From positions 1-62,917 of the forward strand of contig CAJXZB010000019.1 of assembly GCA_913063405.1 (NCBI GenBank): DNA of 62,917 nucleotides, given 5' to 3'. Under the pieces are notes generated by a model. It saw only the letters and a program-made list of their open reading frames with translations, did not search any database and was not told the DNA's origin. How positions within the stretch are numbered: the first letter of the stretch is position 1; each line of letters begins with the position of its first letter. Both the position numbers and the translations under genes were made by a program. This DNA is from an uncultured Ulvibacter sp. GTDB taxonomy: Bacteria; Bacteroidota; Bacteroidia; Flavobacteriales; Flavobacteriaceae. This document shows positions 47,043 through 55,794 of this stretch, in pieces.

Positions 47043-47077
47043 TAAAAAAAGCATCCCGAACTAACGGAATGCTTTTA
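47043..47077 (-). terminator. terminator between rplY and pth
   Basis: On the minus strand AAAAGCAT-CCG and CGG-ATGCTTTTT form a stem with one mismatch and a short loop, followed by T-rich sequence. It lies 27 bases after the rplY stop. Confidence 0.7.
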
Positions 47078-47103
47078 ATTTATCTTGAATTAAGATTGTC
47101 TTA

Positions 47104-47751
47104 TTATCCAGCCTGTTCCTCTGCAGGAGCACCTTCAGCAGCAGTTTCTCCTTCAGCACCTTCAGCACCTTCTTCAGTTTCTTCTACTACTTCATCTTCA
47201 ACAGCAGTACGTGAAGTTCTAACTTGACAAATTACAGTATTGTCTGTATGAAGAATATTGAATTTTTCATCCATAACAGCTGTAACATACATCTTAGCAC
47301 CAATTTTCATTTCAGTAATATCTGCTTCAATAAAATCTGGAAGATTTACAGGAATCGCTTTTACACGAAGCTTACGACTTACAATACGCAATGTTCCTCC
47401 ATTTTTAACTCCACGAGAATTTCCTACTACACGAACAGGAATTTCCATCATCACTTCTTTATCGTCGAAGATTTGGTAGAAGTCCATATGTAAAATACGG
47501 TCACTTACTGGGTGAAATTGAATATCTTGAAGAATAGCATTTACTTTAGTGCCATCTTCTAAGGCAATTACAACTGTATGCACGTCTGGAGTGTATACTA
47601 AGTTTTTAAATGCCAATTCTGGTGCTGAAAAATGAATAGGCTTATCTCCTCCGTATACTACGCAAGGAACCATTCCAGCATTACGTAAGGCTTTGGTAGC
47701 TACCTTGCCCACGCTTTCTCTTTGAGATCCGTTGATTGTAATTGATTTCAT
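47104..47751 (-). CDS. rplY: 50S ribosomal protein L25/general stress protein Ctc
   Basis: This 215-residue protein is the long TL5/CTC form: N-terminal 5S-rRNA-binding domain ([28 protein letters not shown], residues 1-95), then the L25 C-terminal beta domain ([18 protein letters not shown]). The tail is low-complexity and acidic ([20 protein letters not shown]). It is monocistronic or leads pth-ribF, with a terminator between. Confidence 0.95.
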   Translation of the reverse strand: MKSITINGSQRESVGKVATKALRNAGMVPCVVYGGDKPIHFSAPELAFKNLVYTPDVHTVVIALEDGTKVNAILQDIQFHPVSDRILHMDFYQIFDDKEVMMEIPVRVVGNSRGVKNGGTLRIVSRKLRVKAIPVNLPDFIEADITEMKIGAKMYVTAVMDEKFNILHTDNTVICQVRTSRTAVEDEVVEETEEGAEGAEGETAAEGAPAEEQAG

Positions 47752-47796
47752 TACTTTGTTTTAGTTTAAAATATTGTTTTTCCCTTTAAGGGGCTG

Positions 47797-47804
47797 CAAA
47801 TGTA
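47797..47804 (-). promoter_or_regulatory. -7 promoter element of rplY
   Basis: The minus strand reads TACATTTG (TAnnTTTG), 46 bases upstream of the rplY ATG, implying a leader of about 40 bases. Confidence 0.5.
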
Positions 47805-47901
47805 CTGTTTTTTCTGAAAAGATCGAAAATAAAAGAGAGAAAACAAACTAGACAAAGATGCCTTTTGTTTTATCCTATATATGGCAAATTTGAACCGCGG
47901 C

Positions 47902-48843
47902 TTACATCAAGAATTTAGAGCTAATCGACTTATTGCTGTGCACGCTTAACATTACGTCTGCAAATAGATTAGCACAAGTAAGGACCCTTATTTTATCACT
48001 TTCCTTCCTCAACGGAATTGAGTCGGTAACAATCAATTCTTCTAGTTTCGAATTTTCCAATTTTTCATATGCACCTCCCGAGAGAATAGGATGTGTACAT
48101 ATTGCACGAACACTAAGTGCTCCTCGTTCCATCATAAGATCGGCAGCTTTGGTTAGTGTTCCAGCAGTGTCTACCATATCGTCTACTAGTACCACATTTT
48201 TCCCACTAACATCTCCTATTAATTCCATATGAGAAATGATATTGGCTTTTTCGCGTTGCTTGTAACAGATTACTACATCACTTTCCAATGCTTTTGAGTA
48301 AGCATAAGCTCTTTTTGAGCCTCCCATGTCTGGAGAAGCAATGGTGAGGTTGTCAAGGTTAAGATTTCTTAAATATGGTAAAAAGATGGTGGACGCAAAT
48401 AAATGATCCACTGGTTTTTCAAAGAACCCTTGAATTTGATCTGCGTGCAAGTCCATAGTAATAATACGTGTGGCCCCTGCTGTTTCTAGCATTTTAGCAA
48501 CCAGCTTCGCAGCAATAGGGACACGAGGCTTATCTTTACGATCCTGACGTGCCCAACCAAAATAGGGCAATACGGCTGTGATGTGTCTTGCCGAAGAACG
48601 TTTCGCTGCATCAAGCATCAATAGCATTTCCATAAGGTGATCACTGTTGGGATGTGTAGAGCCAATTATAAACACTCGACTGCCACGAACAGACTCTTCA
48701 AATGAAGGTTGAAACTCCCCATCGCTATAGGTTGAGGTAATAACATTTCCTAATGAAATACCAAAGGCATTGGCAATGTTTTGGGCTAATTCCTGACTTT
48801 GTTTACAGGCAAATATTTTAGGTTCTGGCGTTTGTGACGGCAT
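47902..48843 (-). CDS. prs: ribose-phosphate pyrophosphokinase
   Basis: This 313-residue enzyme makes PRPP from ribose 5-phosphate and ATP. Signatures are KIFACKQSQELAQNIA, the flexible loop YFGWARQDRKDKPRVPI (about 100), ITMDLHADQIQGFF (about 130) and the PRPP-binding motif VVLVDDMVDTAGTL (about 220). The open frame begins at a TTG (48852), but the ATG at 48843 (MPSQTPEPKIF) matches relatives. The gene is divergent from tRNA-Leu. Confidence 0.96.
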   Translation of the reverse strand: MPSQTPEPKIFACKQSQELAQNIANAFGISLGNVITSTYSDGEFQPSFEESVRGSRVFIIGSTHPNSDHLMEMLLMLDAAKRSSARHITAVLPYFGWARQDRKDKPRVPIAAKLVAKMLETAGATRIITMDLHADQIQGFFEKPVDHLFASTIFLPYLRNLNLDNLTIASPDMGGSKRAYAYSKALESDVVICYKQREKANIISHMELIGDVSGKNVVLVDDMVDTAGTLTKAADLMMERGALSVRAICTHPILSGGAYEKLENSKLEELIVTDSIPLRKESDKIRVLTCANLFADVMLSVHSNKSISSKFLM

Positions 48844-48872
48844 TGCACTCAAGTTTTTTAGTTGGACGTAGA

Positions 48873-48880
48873 CAAATGTA
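48873..48880 (-). promoter_or_regulatory. -7 promoter element of prs
   Basis: The minus strand reads TACATTTG (TAnnTTTG), 30 bases upstream of the prs ATG. Confidence 0.5.
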
Positions 48881-48944
48881 ATTTAATCGTTAGGGTTTCT
48901 AAAAAAATGATATCAGGAATTACTAACAAATTTAAATAATTGTG

Positions 48945-48952
48945 TATTTTTG
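48945..48952 (+). promoter_or_regulatory. -7 promoter element of tRNA-Leu
   Basis: TATTTTTG matches TAnnTTTG and ends 10 bases before the first base of the mature tRNA. Confidence 0.55.
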
Positions 48953-48962
48953 CCGTCCAATC

Positions 48963-49044
48963 GCTCGAGTGGCGGAATTGGTAGACGCGCTGGATTCAAA
49001 ATCCAGTGACTTCGGTCGTGCGGGTTCGATTCCCGCCTCGAGTA
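48963..49044 (+). tRNA. tRNA-Leu (anticodon CAA)
   Basis: A class II tRNA of 82 bases without encoded CCA. The 7-bp acceptor stem is GCTCGAG/CTCGAGT, and the D arm contains AATTGGTAGAC. The anticodon stem CTGGA/TCCAG holds loop TTCAAAA (anticodon CAA). A long variable arm (TGACTTCGGTCG) and a T arm GCGGG-TTCGATT-CCCGC follow. The next base after the acceptor stem is A (discriminator), as required for leucine tRNAs. It decodes UUG. Confidence 0.95.
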
Positions 49045-49218
49045 CAAAGGCTTCAGCAGAAATGTTGGAGCTTTCTTGTTTTAATAGGTAAAACATAGGT
49101 GAAACAAAAAACTCTTTACTTTGAGTTATTGTTTTAAGCGACTAACGTCTAAAACCTTAAATATAATAGGGTTAAGGGCGCTTTTGAGAAAGATATGCTA
49201 ACTTAATATAAATAAAGA

Positions 49219-49242
49219 AAAGCCTTCTGGAACGAGGGCTTT
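49219..49242. terminator. terminator-like hairpin
   Basis: AAAGCCTTC and GAGGGCTTT pair as a 9-bp stem (one G-T pair) with a 6-base loop. A T-rich run follows only on the minus strand, so orientation is uncertain. Between the tRNA (49044) and this hairpin no gene is seen. Confidence 0.45.
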
Positions 49243-49316
49243 AAAAGTCTTGAAGAAAAACTCCCCAGTTAATCTGTCAAGTAACAATAGCCCAAAGTTA
49301 GATTGCCAAATGACTA

Positions 49317-49357
49317 TTTACAACAGGTTAAACCCTGTTTTTAATCAGGGTTATCAC
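49317..49357 (+). repeat. left copy of a 41-bp inverted repeat
   Basis: The 41 bases starting TTTACAACAGGTTAAACC match the reverse complement of 50251-50291 with only two mismatches (39/41). The internal 29 bases are identical. The two copies bound a 975-bp segment (49317-50291). Confidence 0.9.
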
Positions 49358-49360
49358 TTA

Positions 49361-49736
49361 CTAAATCTTCAAATAGCATTTTCTTTTTCTATAATCTCTT
49401 CCATCTTTTTATTGCATATCCAATATCAATGAAGCTAAAAAATATATTGATATTGAGAGGGTTTATTCAAAACATGTAAATGATAGTATTAATTATATCA
49501 AATTATTTGAGGAACAAGTTAAGTTTAAAAGTAGAATAGACAGATCGGGTAAATTCACCGGTCACTTTAAATATTATGAATATCAAATAAAGGAAAAAAT
49601 AAATAATAATATTGCTTTAGTTAGCTTTATTCCTATTGATACTGAACGTGATTTTAGCATAATCACATATACTTTAGAATTACAAAAAGACAAATGGATA
49701 GTTGTCGGGATCGATTATATAAAAAGGAATGACTAG
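49361..49736 (+). pseudogene. small lipoprotein-like gene remnant
   Basis: A hydrophobic start (IAFSFSIISSIFLL, about 49374-49416) lies in one frame. From about 49417 the next frame continues CISNINEAKKYIDIERVYSK and runs for about 105 codons, ending ITYTLELQKDKWIVVGIDYI and stop at 49734-49736. Joining them across one shift gives a lipoprotein signal ending in a lipobox-like L-x-C. No start codon remains in the signal frame just upstream, so the gene has lost its start as well. Family unknown; the end resembles small secreted DUF4878-like proteins. Confidence 0.5.
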
Positions 49737-49811
49737 TTCTTTTTTAATCTTCAGATAAAATAATGTTTCTATCTGCTCAAAGCAAAGAAGGTAGAGCAGT
49801 AAACTGCGATA

Positions 49812-50048
49812 TTGTTTCCAATTGCATTTTACCAAACTAAACCCCCAATAGGAAGTAGGCACTTTTTGATTAAGTGTACTTGGCAAATTGAAATTGGACC
49901 AAGAGGAACGAAAAGGAAAGAACTGAGATTATACAATATAAAAGGCAAATTAATAATTAAAATCATCCCTGATTTTGAAGGGTGGTCTCATGATGATCTT
50001 CAAGAAATCTATAACTCATTAAAAGAATTAGGAGTAGAGCATTACTAA
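49812..50048 (+). pseudogene. C-terminal fragment of an unidentified protein
   Basis: The frame gives 78 residues. The second half looks like real coding sequence (RLYNIKGKLIIKIIPDFEGW, then DDLQEIYNSLKELGVEHY), whereas the first ~25 residues do not. It lies inside the 975-bp inverted-repeat segment. I do not recognise the family; it may be the remains of a longer gene. Confidence 0.35.
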
Positions 50049-50101
50049 GCTTATTACTCCCCATAACAACATTCCAAACCCACCTATTTTAATTAATTAA
50101 G

Positions 50102-50126
50102 TGTCCACTTTTTCGTTGCAAGTTCA
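50102..50126 (+). mobile_element. solitary IS3-type right end
   Basis: The 25 bases from TGTCCACTTTTT to GCAAGTTCA match, with three differences, the end of the IS that starts at 62824 (reverse complement TGTCCACTCTTTTGTTGCAA...). No transposase coding sequence lies beside it, so it is an orphan end left by deletion or a degraded copy. Confidence 0.6.
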
Positions 50127-50250
50127 GTACTGAAATTAATTAGGGAGAGACTAAATCTAGGATTAATTTTTCATACTCTAGCTTTAGTTATTTCAACTTT
50201 ATCGTTCATTTTGAAATCAGAAAAGACTTAATTAGAAGGTTTAAGTATGT

Positions 50251-50291
50251 GATAACCGTAATTAAAAACAGGGTTTAACCTGTTGTAAAAC
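50251..50291 (-). repeat. right copy of a 41-bp inverted repeat
   Basis: Reverse complement of 49317-49357 with two mismatches. The rest of the intergenic stretch to 50439 holds only the promoter region of the next gene. Confidence 0.9.
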
Positions 50292-50384
50292 AGTGATTTG
50301 TGGAGATAGGTTTATTTTTTAATGTATAATTTTAATCTGTCCTTTTTCGATTCTATATTCTAGATTTAAGCGCTTTGTAGAAGA

Positions 50385-50392
50385 TACTTTTG
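50385..50392 (+). promoter_or_regulatory. -7 promoter element of the head-repeat gene at 50440
   Basis: TACTTTTG matches TAnnTTTG, 47 bases before the ATG; a leader of about 40 bases follows. Confidence 0.5.
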
Positions 50393-50439
50393 AATAGAGG
50401 ACTCATTAAAGAAAATTAATTTATTAAAAATTTACAATT

Positions 50440-51309
50440 ATGAAAACAACAAAAACAATTTTCAAAAACTTGATAGTTTTGTCAATTTTAATGTCATCGG
50501 CCTTCGTCTTTGCACAAGATCGTAATGCAGATCAATTATTTGACCTCGGAACGTCAGACGTACGAACCATTAACGGAACCACTACTTACGATGGAGGGAA
50601 TGCAGGAACCATTGGTTTTGGAGGTGCATATTTTGGTTATTTCTCTGCTTCAGTTATAGCGGCAGATGCCTATTATAACGCCATGATAGGTGCGTATTCT
50701 GGTTTTCAAACCACAATGGGAGATTATAATACTTTTTCTGGAGCAGGTGCCGGATATAGAAATACCACAGGTTCTTTCAATACTGCAATTGGCTTTGTAG
50801 CTGGTTATAGCAATCAAACGGGAGCGGCTAATGTTTTTCTCGGGAATTATGCAGGTTTTTCTGAAACAGGAAGCAATACACTATATATAGAAAACAGTTC
50901 TGCTGCTACGCCGCTTATTTATGGAGATTTTGCCGCGGATAAGGTAGGGATTAACACTAAAAATTTGGTAAATAGTGTAGGTGGAGCCAATACTAGTGCT
51001 TACGGTCTCTATGTGAAAGGTGGAATATTAACCGAAGAATTACGTGTAAGAACAGGTTGGGCCGATTACGTTTTTGAGAATGATTATCAATTGCCTTCTT
51101 TAACGGAGGTAGAAACTTTCATCACAGCAAATGGTCATTTACCTAATATTCCGTCGGCGGAGCAAGTAGCAGCACAAGGAATTGAATTGGGAGATATGGC
51201 TCGTCTTCAGCAAGAGAAAATAGAAGAGCTCACATTGTATGTAATTCAGCAACAAAAAGAAATTGAAGAATTGAAGACGCAAATGAGCCAATTATTACAG
51301 CAGAAATAA
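50440..51309 (+). CDS. exported YadA-head-like repeat protein with C-terminal coiled coil
   Basis: This 289-residue protein has a signal peptide (cleavage after SSAFVFAQ). Head-type repeats rich in A-x-G and N-T/S-x-x-G follow (DYNTFSGAGAGYRNTTGSFN, AIGFVAGYSNQTGAAN, FLGNYAGFSETG). A C-terminal module reads WADYVFENDYQLPSL, FITANGHLPNIPSAEQV and IELGDMARLQQEKIEELTLY, ending in a coiled coil. The C-terminal module is the same as in the protein at 55795-56784. No beta-barrel anchor or T9SS domain is present. It lies 25 bases upstream of the T9SS-sorted protein gene. Confidence 0.75.
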   Translation: MKTTKTIFKNLIVLSILMSSAFVFAQDRNADQLFDLGTSDVRTINGTTTYDGGNAGTIGFGGAYFGYFSASVIAADAYYNAMIGAYSGFQTTMGDYNTFSGAGAGYRNTTGSFNTAIGFVAGYSNQTGAANVFLGNYAGFSETGSNTLYIENSSAATPLIYGDFAADKVGINTKNLVNSVGGANTSAYGLYVKGGILTEELRVRTGWADYVFENDYQLPSLTEVETFITANGHLPNIPSAEQVAAQGIELGDMARLQQEKIEELTLYVIQQQKEIEELKTQMSQLLQQK

Positions 51310-51334
51310 TCGTATAATTTTATAAAATAAGAAG

Positions 51335-53353
51335 ATGAAAAAAATTATAAAATTATCTGTTGTTATCCTTTTTTGTTTTGCTTCGTCTCTGGTTTTTAGC
51401 CAGGAAGGGGAGGTAGACACAAGAATTGATAACTGGCGATATTGGAAGGAAAAAGCCGCGTTAGGTGTTATTCCTTTTAATTCTGACGAGGAACCCAAAC
51501 CTGCAAAGTATGTAGGTGATGGTGATAGAATGATGGATACTCCAGACGTTCTTTTAATAAGTGGTGGTGGAACAACGCAAAGTGAAAACTCTGTATTTGT
51601 AAATCCAACCAATAATCAATTAGCTTTAAATTCGAATAACTCGACAACGGGAGCCACTGTAAATGGAGCAAATGCCCTGTTTACCTTTGATGGAGGCTTA
51701 ACTTGGACAGGTGGTGTTGGAGGTGCTGGAACACCCAATCGTGGAGATCCGGCCGTAGCTACCAACTTAACGGGTAGAAGTTATGTTGGATATATAAGTA
51801 GTGCAAGTGGTCAAGGAGTTTCCATAACCAATGATAATGGAGCTACGTGGACTACGAGCATTGTTGCCGGAATTGCTTCGGGTATTTTGGATAAAAACCA
51901 CCTTTGGGTCGATAACGGAGTTGCTAGCCCGTTTCAAAGCAATGTGTATAGTGCTTGGACACCTATTAGCACTGGAGGAGCAAACGACCTAGAAATTGAA
52001 GTAGCTCGGTCTACTAATAATGGAGTTACATGGGGAGTACCGGTTTCAGTGAGTAATGCCATTGCGGCGGGAAGTCACAATCAAGGTGTTAATCTTCAAA
52101 CTGGACCCAATGGTGATGTTTACGCTGTATGGGCGGTTTATGATAGTTGGCCAGCTAGAGAGAATGCTTTAGGTTTTGCTCGATCAACAGATGGAGGAGT
52201 TACCTATGGTCCGGCCACCCGAATACATAATAATATTCAAGGTGTTCGCTGGCAGCCTGGATTTCCTTTGGCCAATCCACATGGTAAAAATATGAGATCT
52301 AACTCTTTTCCAAGTATGGCTGTAGATATTAGCGGCGGCCCTAACGATGGAAATATTTATGTGGTATGGTCTAATGTAGGTGTTCCTGGGGTTAATGTAG
52401 GGCCGGATGTGAGTGTTTATATGATGACTTCTACGAACAATGGAGTAACATGGTCTGTTCCTGTTCGTGTGAATCAAGATCCTATCGGGAATGCACAATA
52501 CTTTCCTTGGATTACTTGTGATCCCATTACAGGAGATTTGAGTGTTATCTTTTATGATGATCGTAATGTAGCTGCTACCGATGCTGAGGCTTGGGTAGCC
52601 AATTCGACCGATGGAGGTCTTACCTGGATGGATAATCGAGTAAGTGATGTATCCTTTACGCCAGCTCCCATTCCAGGCCTTGCCGGAGGATATATGGGTG
52701 ATTATTTAGGTATTTCGGCTCGAGGAGGTCAAGTTTATCCAACTTGGGCAGACAATAGAAGTGGTACAGTGCTTACCTATACGTCACCATATATGTTAGG
52801 CTCCTGCGTTCCAAATTTAGTGATTATAGCAGATGTACCTGCCGCTGGTGTAGACCATCAAGAAGCCTTAAATACCATTACAGCTTCTAATACTGTATTT
52901 GGAACTGCAGAGGCGGTGTATCATGCTGGAGATGAAGTCTTGTTAATAAGTGATTTTGATGCCTTGAATGGCTCCGAATTTAGAGCTTATATTGAGGCTT
53001 GTACTGGAATTTTTGTCAAGTCTACCGGGAAAAAGGTAGATTATGTTAAGGCTGAAAAACCAAGATTGAACGAATATTTTAAGGAAGGAAAGTCTGATAT
53101 TTCGATAGAAATAGCCCCCAATCCTACGGCGGGAATTTTTAATATCGAATTAAAGGATCATACCTTGAATGATTTTAACGTTCAAATTTACAGCATGAGC
53201 CGAGGACTTATGTATAGTAACCAATTTGAAAAAGAGAATTTAGGTTCCTTTCAAATTGATATTTCCATGTTCCCTAGTGGGGTGTACATTGTGAAATTAG
53301 TGAACCTTGAAAGTAAAGAAACCTTTACGGGAAGAGTCATTAAAAAAGATTAA
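51335..53353 (+). CDS. secreted sialidase-like (BNR-repeat) protein with 3-coathanger stack and T9SS domain
   Basis: This 672-residue protein has a signal peptide (VVILFCFASSLVFSQ). A beta-propeller with Asp-box repeats follows (STNNGVTWGVP, STDGGVTYGPA, STNNGVTWSVP, STDGGLTWMDN). A 3-coathanger-stack-like segment comes next (EAVYHAGDEVLL ... FRAYIEACTGIF, about 525-575), then a T9SS type A sorting domain (IEIAPNPTAGIFNIEL ... SGVYIVKLVN). It is predicted to be exported by T9SS to the surface or medium. The propeller suggests glycan binding or hydrolysis, but the catalytic residues of sialidases were not identified. Confidence 0.85.
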   Translation: MKKIIKLSVVILFCFASSLVFSQEGEVDTRIDNWRYWKEKAALGVIPFNSDEEPKPAKYVGDGDRMMDTPDVLLISGGGTTQSENSVFVNPTNNQLALNSNNSTTGATVNGANALFTFDGGLTWTGGVGGAGTPNRGDPAVATNLTGRSYVGYISSASGQGVSITNDNGATWTTSIVAGIASGILDKNHLWVDNGVASPFQSNVYSAWTPISTGGANDLEIEVARSTNNGVTWGVPVSVSNAIAAGSHNQGVNLQTGPNGDVYAVWAVYDSWPARENALGFARSTDGGVTYGPATRIHNNIQGVRWQPGFPLANPHGKNMRSNSFPSMAVDISGGPNDGNIYVVWSNVGVPGVNVGPDVSVYMMTSTNNGVTWSVPVRVNQDPIGNAQYFPWITCDPITGDLSVIFYDDRNVAATDAEAWVANSTDGGLTWMDNRVSDVSFTPAPIPGLAGGYMGDYLGISARGGQVYPTWADNRSGTVLTYTSPYMLGSCVPNLVIIADVPAAGVDHQEALNTITASNTVFGTAEAVYHAGDEVLLISDFDALNGSEFRAYIEACTGIFVKSTGKKVDYVKAEKPRLNEYFKEGKSDISIEIAPNPTAGIFNIELKDHTLNDFNVQIYSMSRGLMYSNQFEKENLGSFQIDISMFPSGVYIVKLVNLESKETFTGRVIKKD

Positions 53354-53371
53354 TCTTTCGATTAGTTAAGC

Positions 53372-53402
53372 AAAAGGCTGCCAGAAAGGGCAGCCTTTTT
53401 TT
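53372..53402 (+). terminator. terminator after the BNR protein gene
   Basis: AAAAGGCTGCC and GGCAGCCTTTT form a perfect 11-bp stem with a 6-base loop, followed by more T residues. It ends the 50440-53353 transcript. Confidence 0.9.
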
Positions 53403-53511
53403 ATGACTCCCAACCTTCATTAATATTTAGTTTTAGGCATCTCATCTATTATTTCAAGATTAATTATTTGTTGAGAGGTGGCCTAATTTTCACTTAGTTT
53501 AAAATGAAAAG

Positions 53512-53535
53512 AGGATGCTATATAGCATCCTCTAA
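53512..53535 (-). terminator. terminator of the subtilase gene
   Basis: A perfectly self-complementary 24-base palindrome (AGAGGATGCTAT / ATAGCATCCTCT) lies 16 bases past the minus-strand subtilase stop and is followed by a T-rich tract on that strand. Confidence 0.8.
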
Positions 53536-53551
53536 ACATAGATAATAGTAT

Positions 53552-55783
53552 CTATTCCTTAAGTAATTTAGATGTGTGAATATTTATTCCATTCGAAACT
53601 TTAATTAAATAAACACCATTTCTTAGATCACTTGTGTCAAATTCTAATTTTGGCGCCGTCATTGTATAGCCTTTTATCCTCTGTCCAAGAAGATTCAATA
53701 TTTCCACTTGATATTGTCCATTAAAATTTGGAAGATAAAGTGTTGTAAAACCTGTAGTTGGATTTGGATATAATTCTAATGCTATATCTTGAATTCCAAG
53801 CAAATCACTTTCTGGTAATTTGAACTTCACAACCTCTCTATTAATTAATTCCACTGGTTTTCTCTCAAAAACATTAGTACAACCCTCAATATATGCTTTA
53901 AAACGTGAATCATTACCTGTCTCAAAACCAGTCGTTAATAGGACTTCGTTTCCGGCATGATATATTGCCTCTCCACCTGGATTAATATTATTATTTGCTT
54001 CGATAGAAAGACTCGCGTTTTGTAGATCTATTTCGCCAAAAGGGACAGGAGCTGTTATCGTTAGATAAGGCGAACAATTTACTTGTATTCCCGTAACTAT
54101 TAAAGAATAATCTTGAGCACTATTTTCTAAAGTTCCTTTATGGGAAATGCTAATGGTATATACTTCACCTACTTTAGAGGATGGAACAAAAAACTGAATT
54201 TTTTCAACATTATCCACAACATTATCTCCCTGAGTGGCAGCTGCTGTTGGGTTTGAAATTCCTCCCAACCTCCAAGGATAAAATGTACTTGTTCCATTTG
54301 TTACTCTTAGGTCCAGGTCATTAACCAACATAGATGATGCATTATCAATTCCGGCACCTCCTAATGGCACCCCTTTTGGATCAGTCCAAGCCAATGTTAC
54401 TTCAATAAATCCTCCTAAAATCCCTAAATTATTAGCTGCTTTAATATGCAATACATCTGTAGTAGTATTATTTAATGTGTTTTCTTTAATTACAGATTTA
54501 TCACCATTATTAGAAATTATCCTAGCTGCCTTGGCAGCATTAATAAGCCCCCAGCCAAATCTATAGTCAGGGCCAAAGGAATCTCCCGCCTCATCTGCTG
54601 CATGAATGGTTAAGGCTCTTAAGGTGGCAGATCTCATAAACTTATGGTTGCTGTTTACATAGTGCTGTTGTAGTAATAATAAAGTCCCTGTCACGCTTGG
54701 CGCCGCCATTGATGTTCCATATTTCCATGTATAGGAAGAATCTGTTTCATCTCGTGACGAATATACATTATATCCATTCGCAGCTATATCTGGTTTAATT
54801 CTACCATCATCTGTGGGACCCCAACTACTAAAATCAGTCATCAAAACATCATCTGGCCCTGTATAATCTAATACTTTAGAAACAGCAGCAACTACTAAAA
54901 CATTTTTGGAAGTACTCTCTGTTGCCAATACATCGTATCCGTTTTTAATCCCTACTTGGGGATGCAAGTTTCCATCATCAGTTCCATCATCAGTTTTGCC
55001 TCTTACATTTCCTGCACTTTTTACTATTTGATAAAAAGGAGCATTGTACATAATCTCATCCCAATTTGCAGATTTGTTAGTATACTTTCCAAATACATAA
55101 TTAGGAACAGGATCAAATGTTGTTGAATTAAATATTGCAAGTCCATAAGAATGATTTGATAACAATAACCCATTTGATGCTGCCGCGGCCATTTCTGAAT
55201 CGTCAAAGTCCCAATCATAAGCAAATACATTTCCTTTGTATGCCATTCCCGTTACAAGTCCATCTTTAAATTGATTGGAAGCAATAATGGTACCCGTTAC
55301 ATGCGTAGCGTGATCAGAATCTGTGGTAGGAGTTGGTGCCACGGCGCCATCTATTTGTATTGCCCTCGCTTCAAATGCTTCGTGAGTTAATCGAATGGCA
55401 TCACCATCCCAAACTCCAGCAGTCATACCTTCTCCATGTAAAGAAAGCCCTGATGTCCCACCAGCATATAACCTATTGGCTCTTGAAGTAATACCCGAAT
55501 TTTCATTTGTGGTTGTTACGTACAAAGGTGTTGTACTATCTAACATTCCTTGTAAATCTGAAACACTGCCATCTGGGAGTGTAAATTGCAGTGGCCATCC
55601 TTTAGCTAAAGCAATTTGCTTGTTTAAAATAGCTTCATTTTTAAGCTTTTGACTTAAAGTTTCTAGATATATACCATTGGTTTGTTCTTTGATTAACTCA
55701 ATCTCCTCTTCTGTTTGTCCAAAAGTAGCAAAGCAAGCAAAAAAACAAAAAAATGGTATAACATATTTTATGTGTTTTTTCAT
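53552..55783 (-). CDS. secreted S8 subtilisin-like protease with 3-coathanger stack and T9SS domain
   Basis: This 743-residue protein has a signal peptide (FFACFATFGQ). Its subtilase domain carries the catalytic residues Asp126 (GVWDGD), His158 (DHATHVTG), oxyanion Asn259 (KSAGN) and Ser358 (YGTSMAAPS). A beta-sandwich follows, then a 3-coathanger-stack-like segment (AIYHAGNEVLL ... FKAYIEGCTNVF) and a T9SS type A domain (LELYPNPTTGFTTLY ... GVYLIKVSN). The protease is predicted to be active and exported through T9SS. It starts 11 bases after the head-repeat gene and is likely co-transcribed with it. Confidence 0.93.
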   Translation of the reverse strand: MKKHIKYVIPFFCFFACFATFGQTEEEIELIKEQTNGIYLETLSQKLKNEAILNKQIALAKGWPLQFTLPDGSVSDLQGMLDSTTPLYVTTTNENSGITSRANRLYAGGTSGLSLHGEGMTAGVWDGDAIRLTHEAFEARAIQIDGAVAPTPTTDSDHATHVTGTIIASNQFKDGLVTGMAYKGNVFAYDWDFDDSEMAAAASNGLLLSNHSYGLAIFNSTTFDPVPNYVFGKYTNKSANWDEIMYNAPFYQIVKSAGNVRGKTDDGTDDGNLHPQVGIKNGYDVLATESTSKNVLVVAAVSKVLDYTGPDDVLMTDFSSWGPTDDGRIKPDIAANGYNVYSSRDETDSSYTWKYGTSMAAPSVTGTLLLLQQHYVNSNHKFMRSATLRALTIHAADEAGDSFGPDYRFGWGLINAAKAARIISNNGDKSVIKENTLNNTTTDVLHIKAANNLGILGGFIEVTLAWTDPKGVPLGGAGIDNASSMLVNDLDLRVTNGTSTFYPWRLGGISNPTAAATQGDNVVDNVEKIQFFVPSSKVGEVYTISISHKGTLENSAQDYSLIVTGIQVNCSPYLTITAPVPFGEIDLQNASLSIEANNNINPGGEAIYHAGNEVLLTTGFETGNDSRFKAYIEGCTNVFERKPVELINREVVKFKLPESDLLGIQDIALELYPNPTTGFTTLYLPNFNGQYQVEILNLLGQRIKGYTMTAPKLEFDTSDLRNGVYLIKVSNGINIHTSKLLKE

Positions 55784-55794
55784 AATTATAGCTA

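Noticed and set aside
47224..47493. 89- and 73-residue frames antisense to rplY
   Set aside because: They are shadows of the rplY coding strand with no recognisable protein features.
48844..48852. TTG start for prs giving three extra residues
   Set aside because: The ATG at 48843 matches the family N-terminus.
49680..49886. 68-residue frame on the minus strand
   Set aside because: It is antisense to a better-supported coding remnant and shows no domain or signal features.
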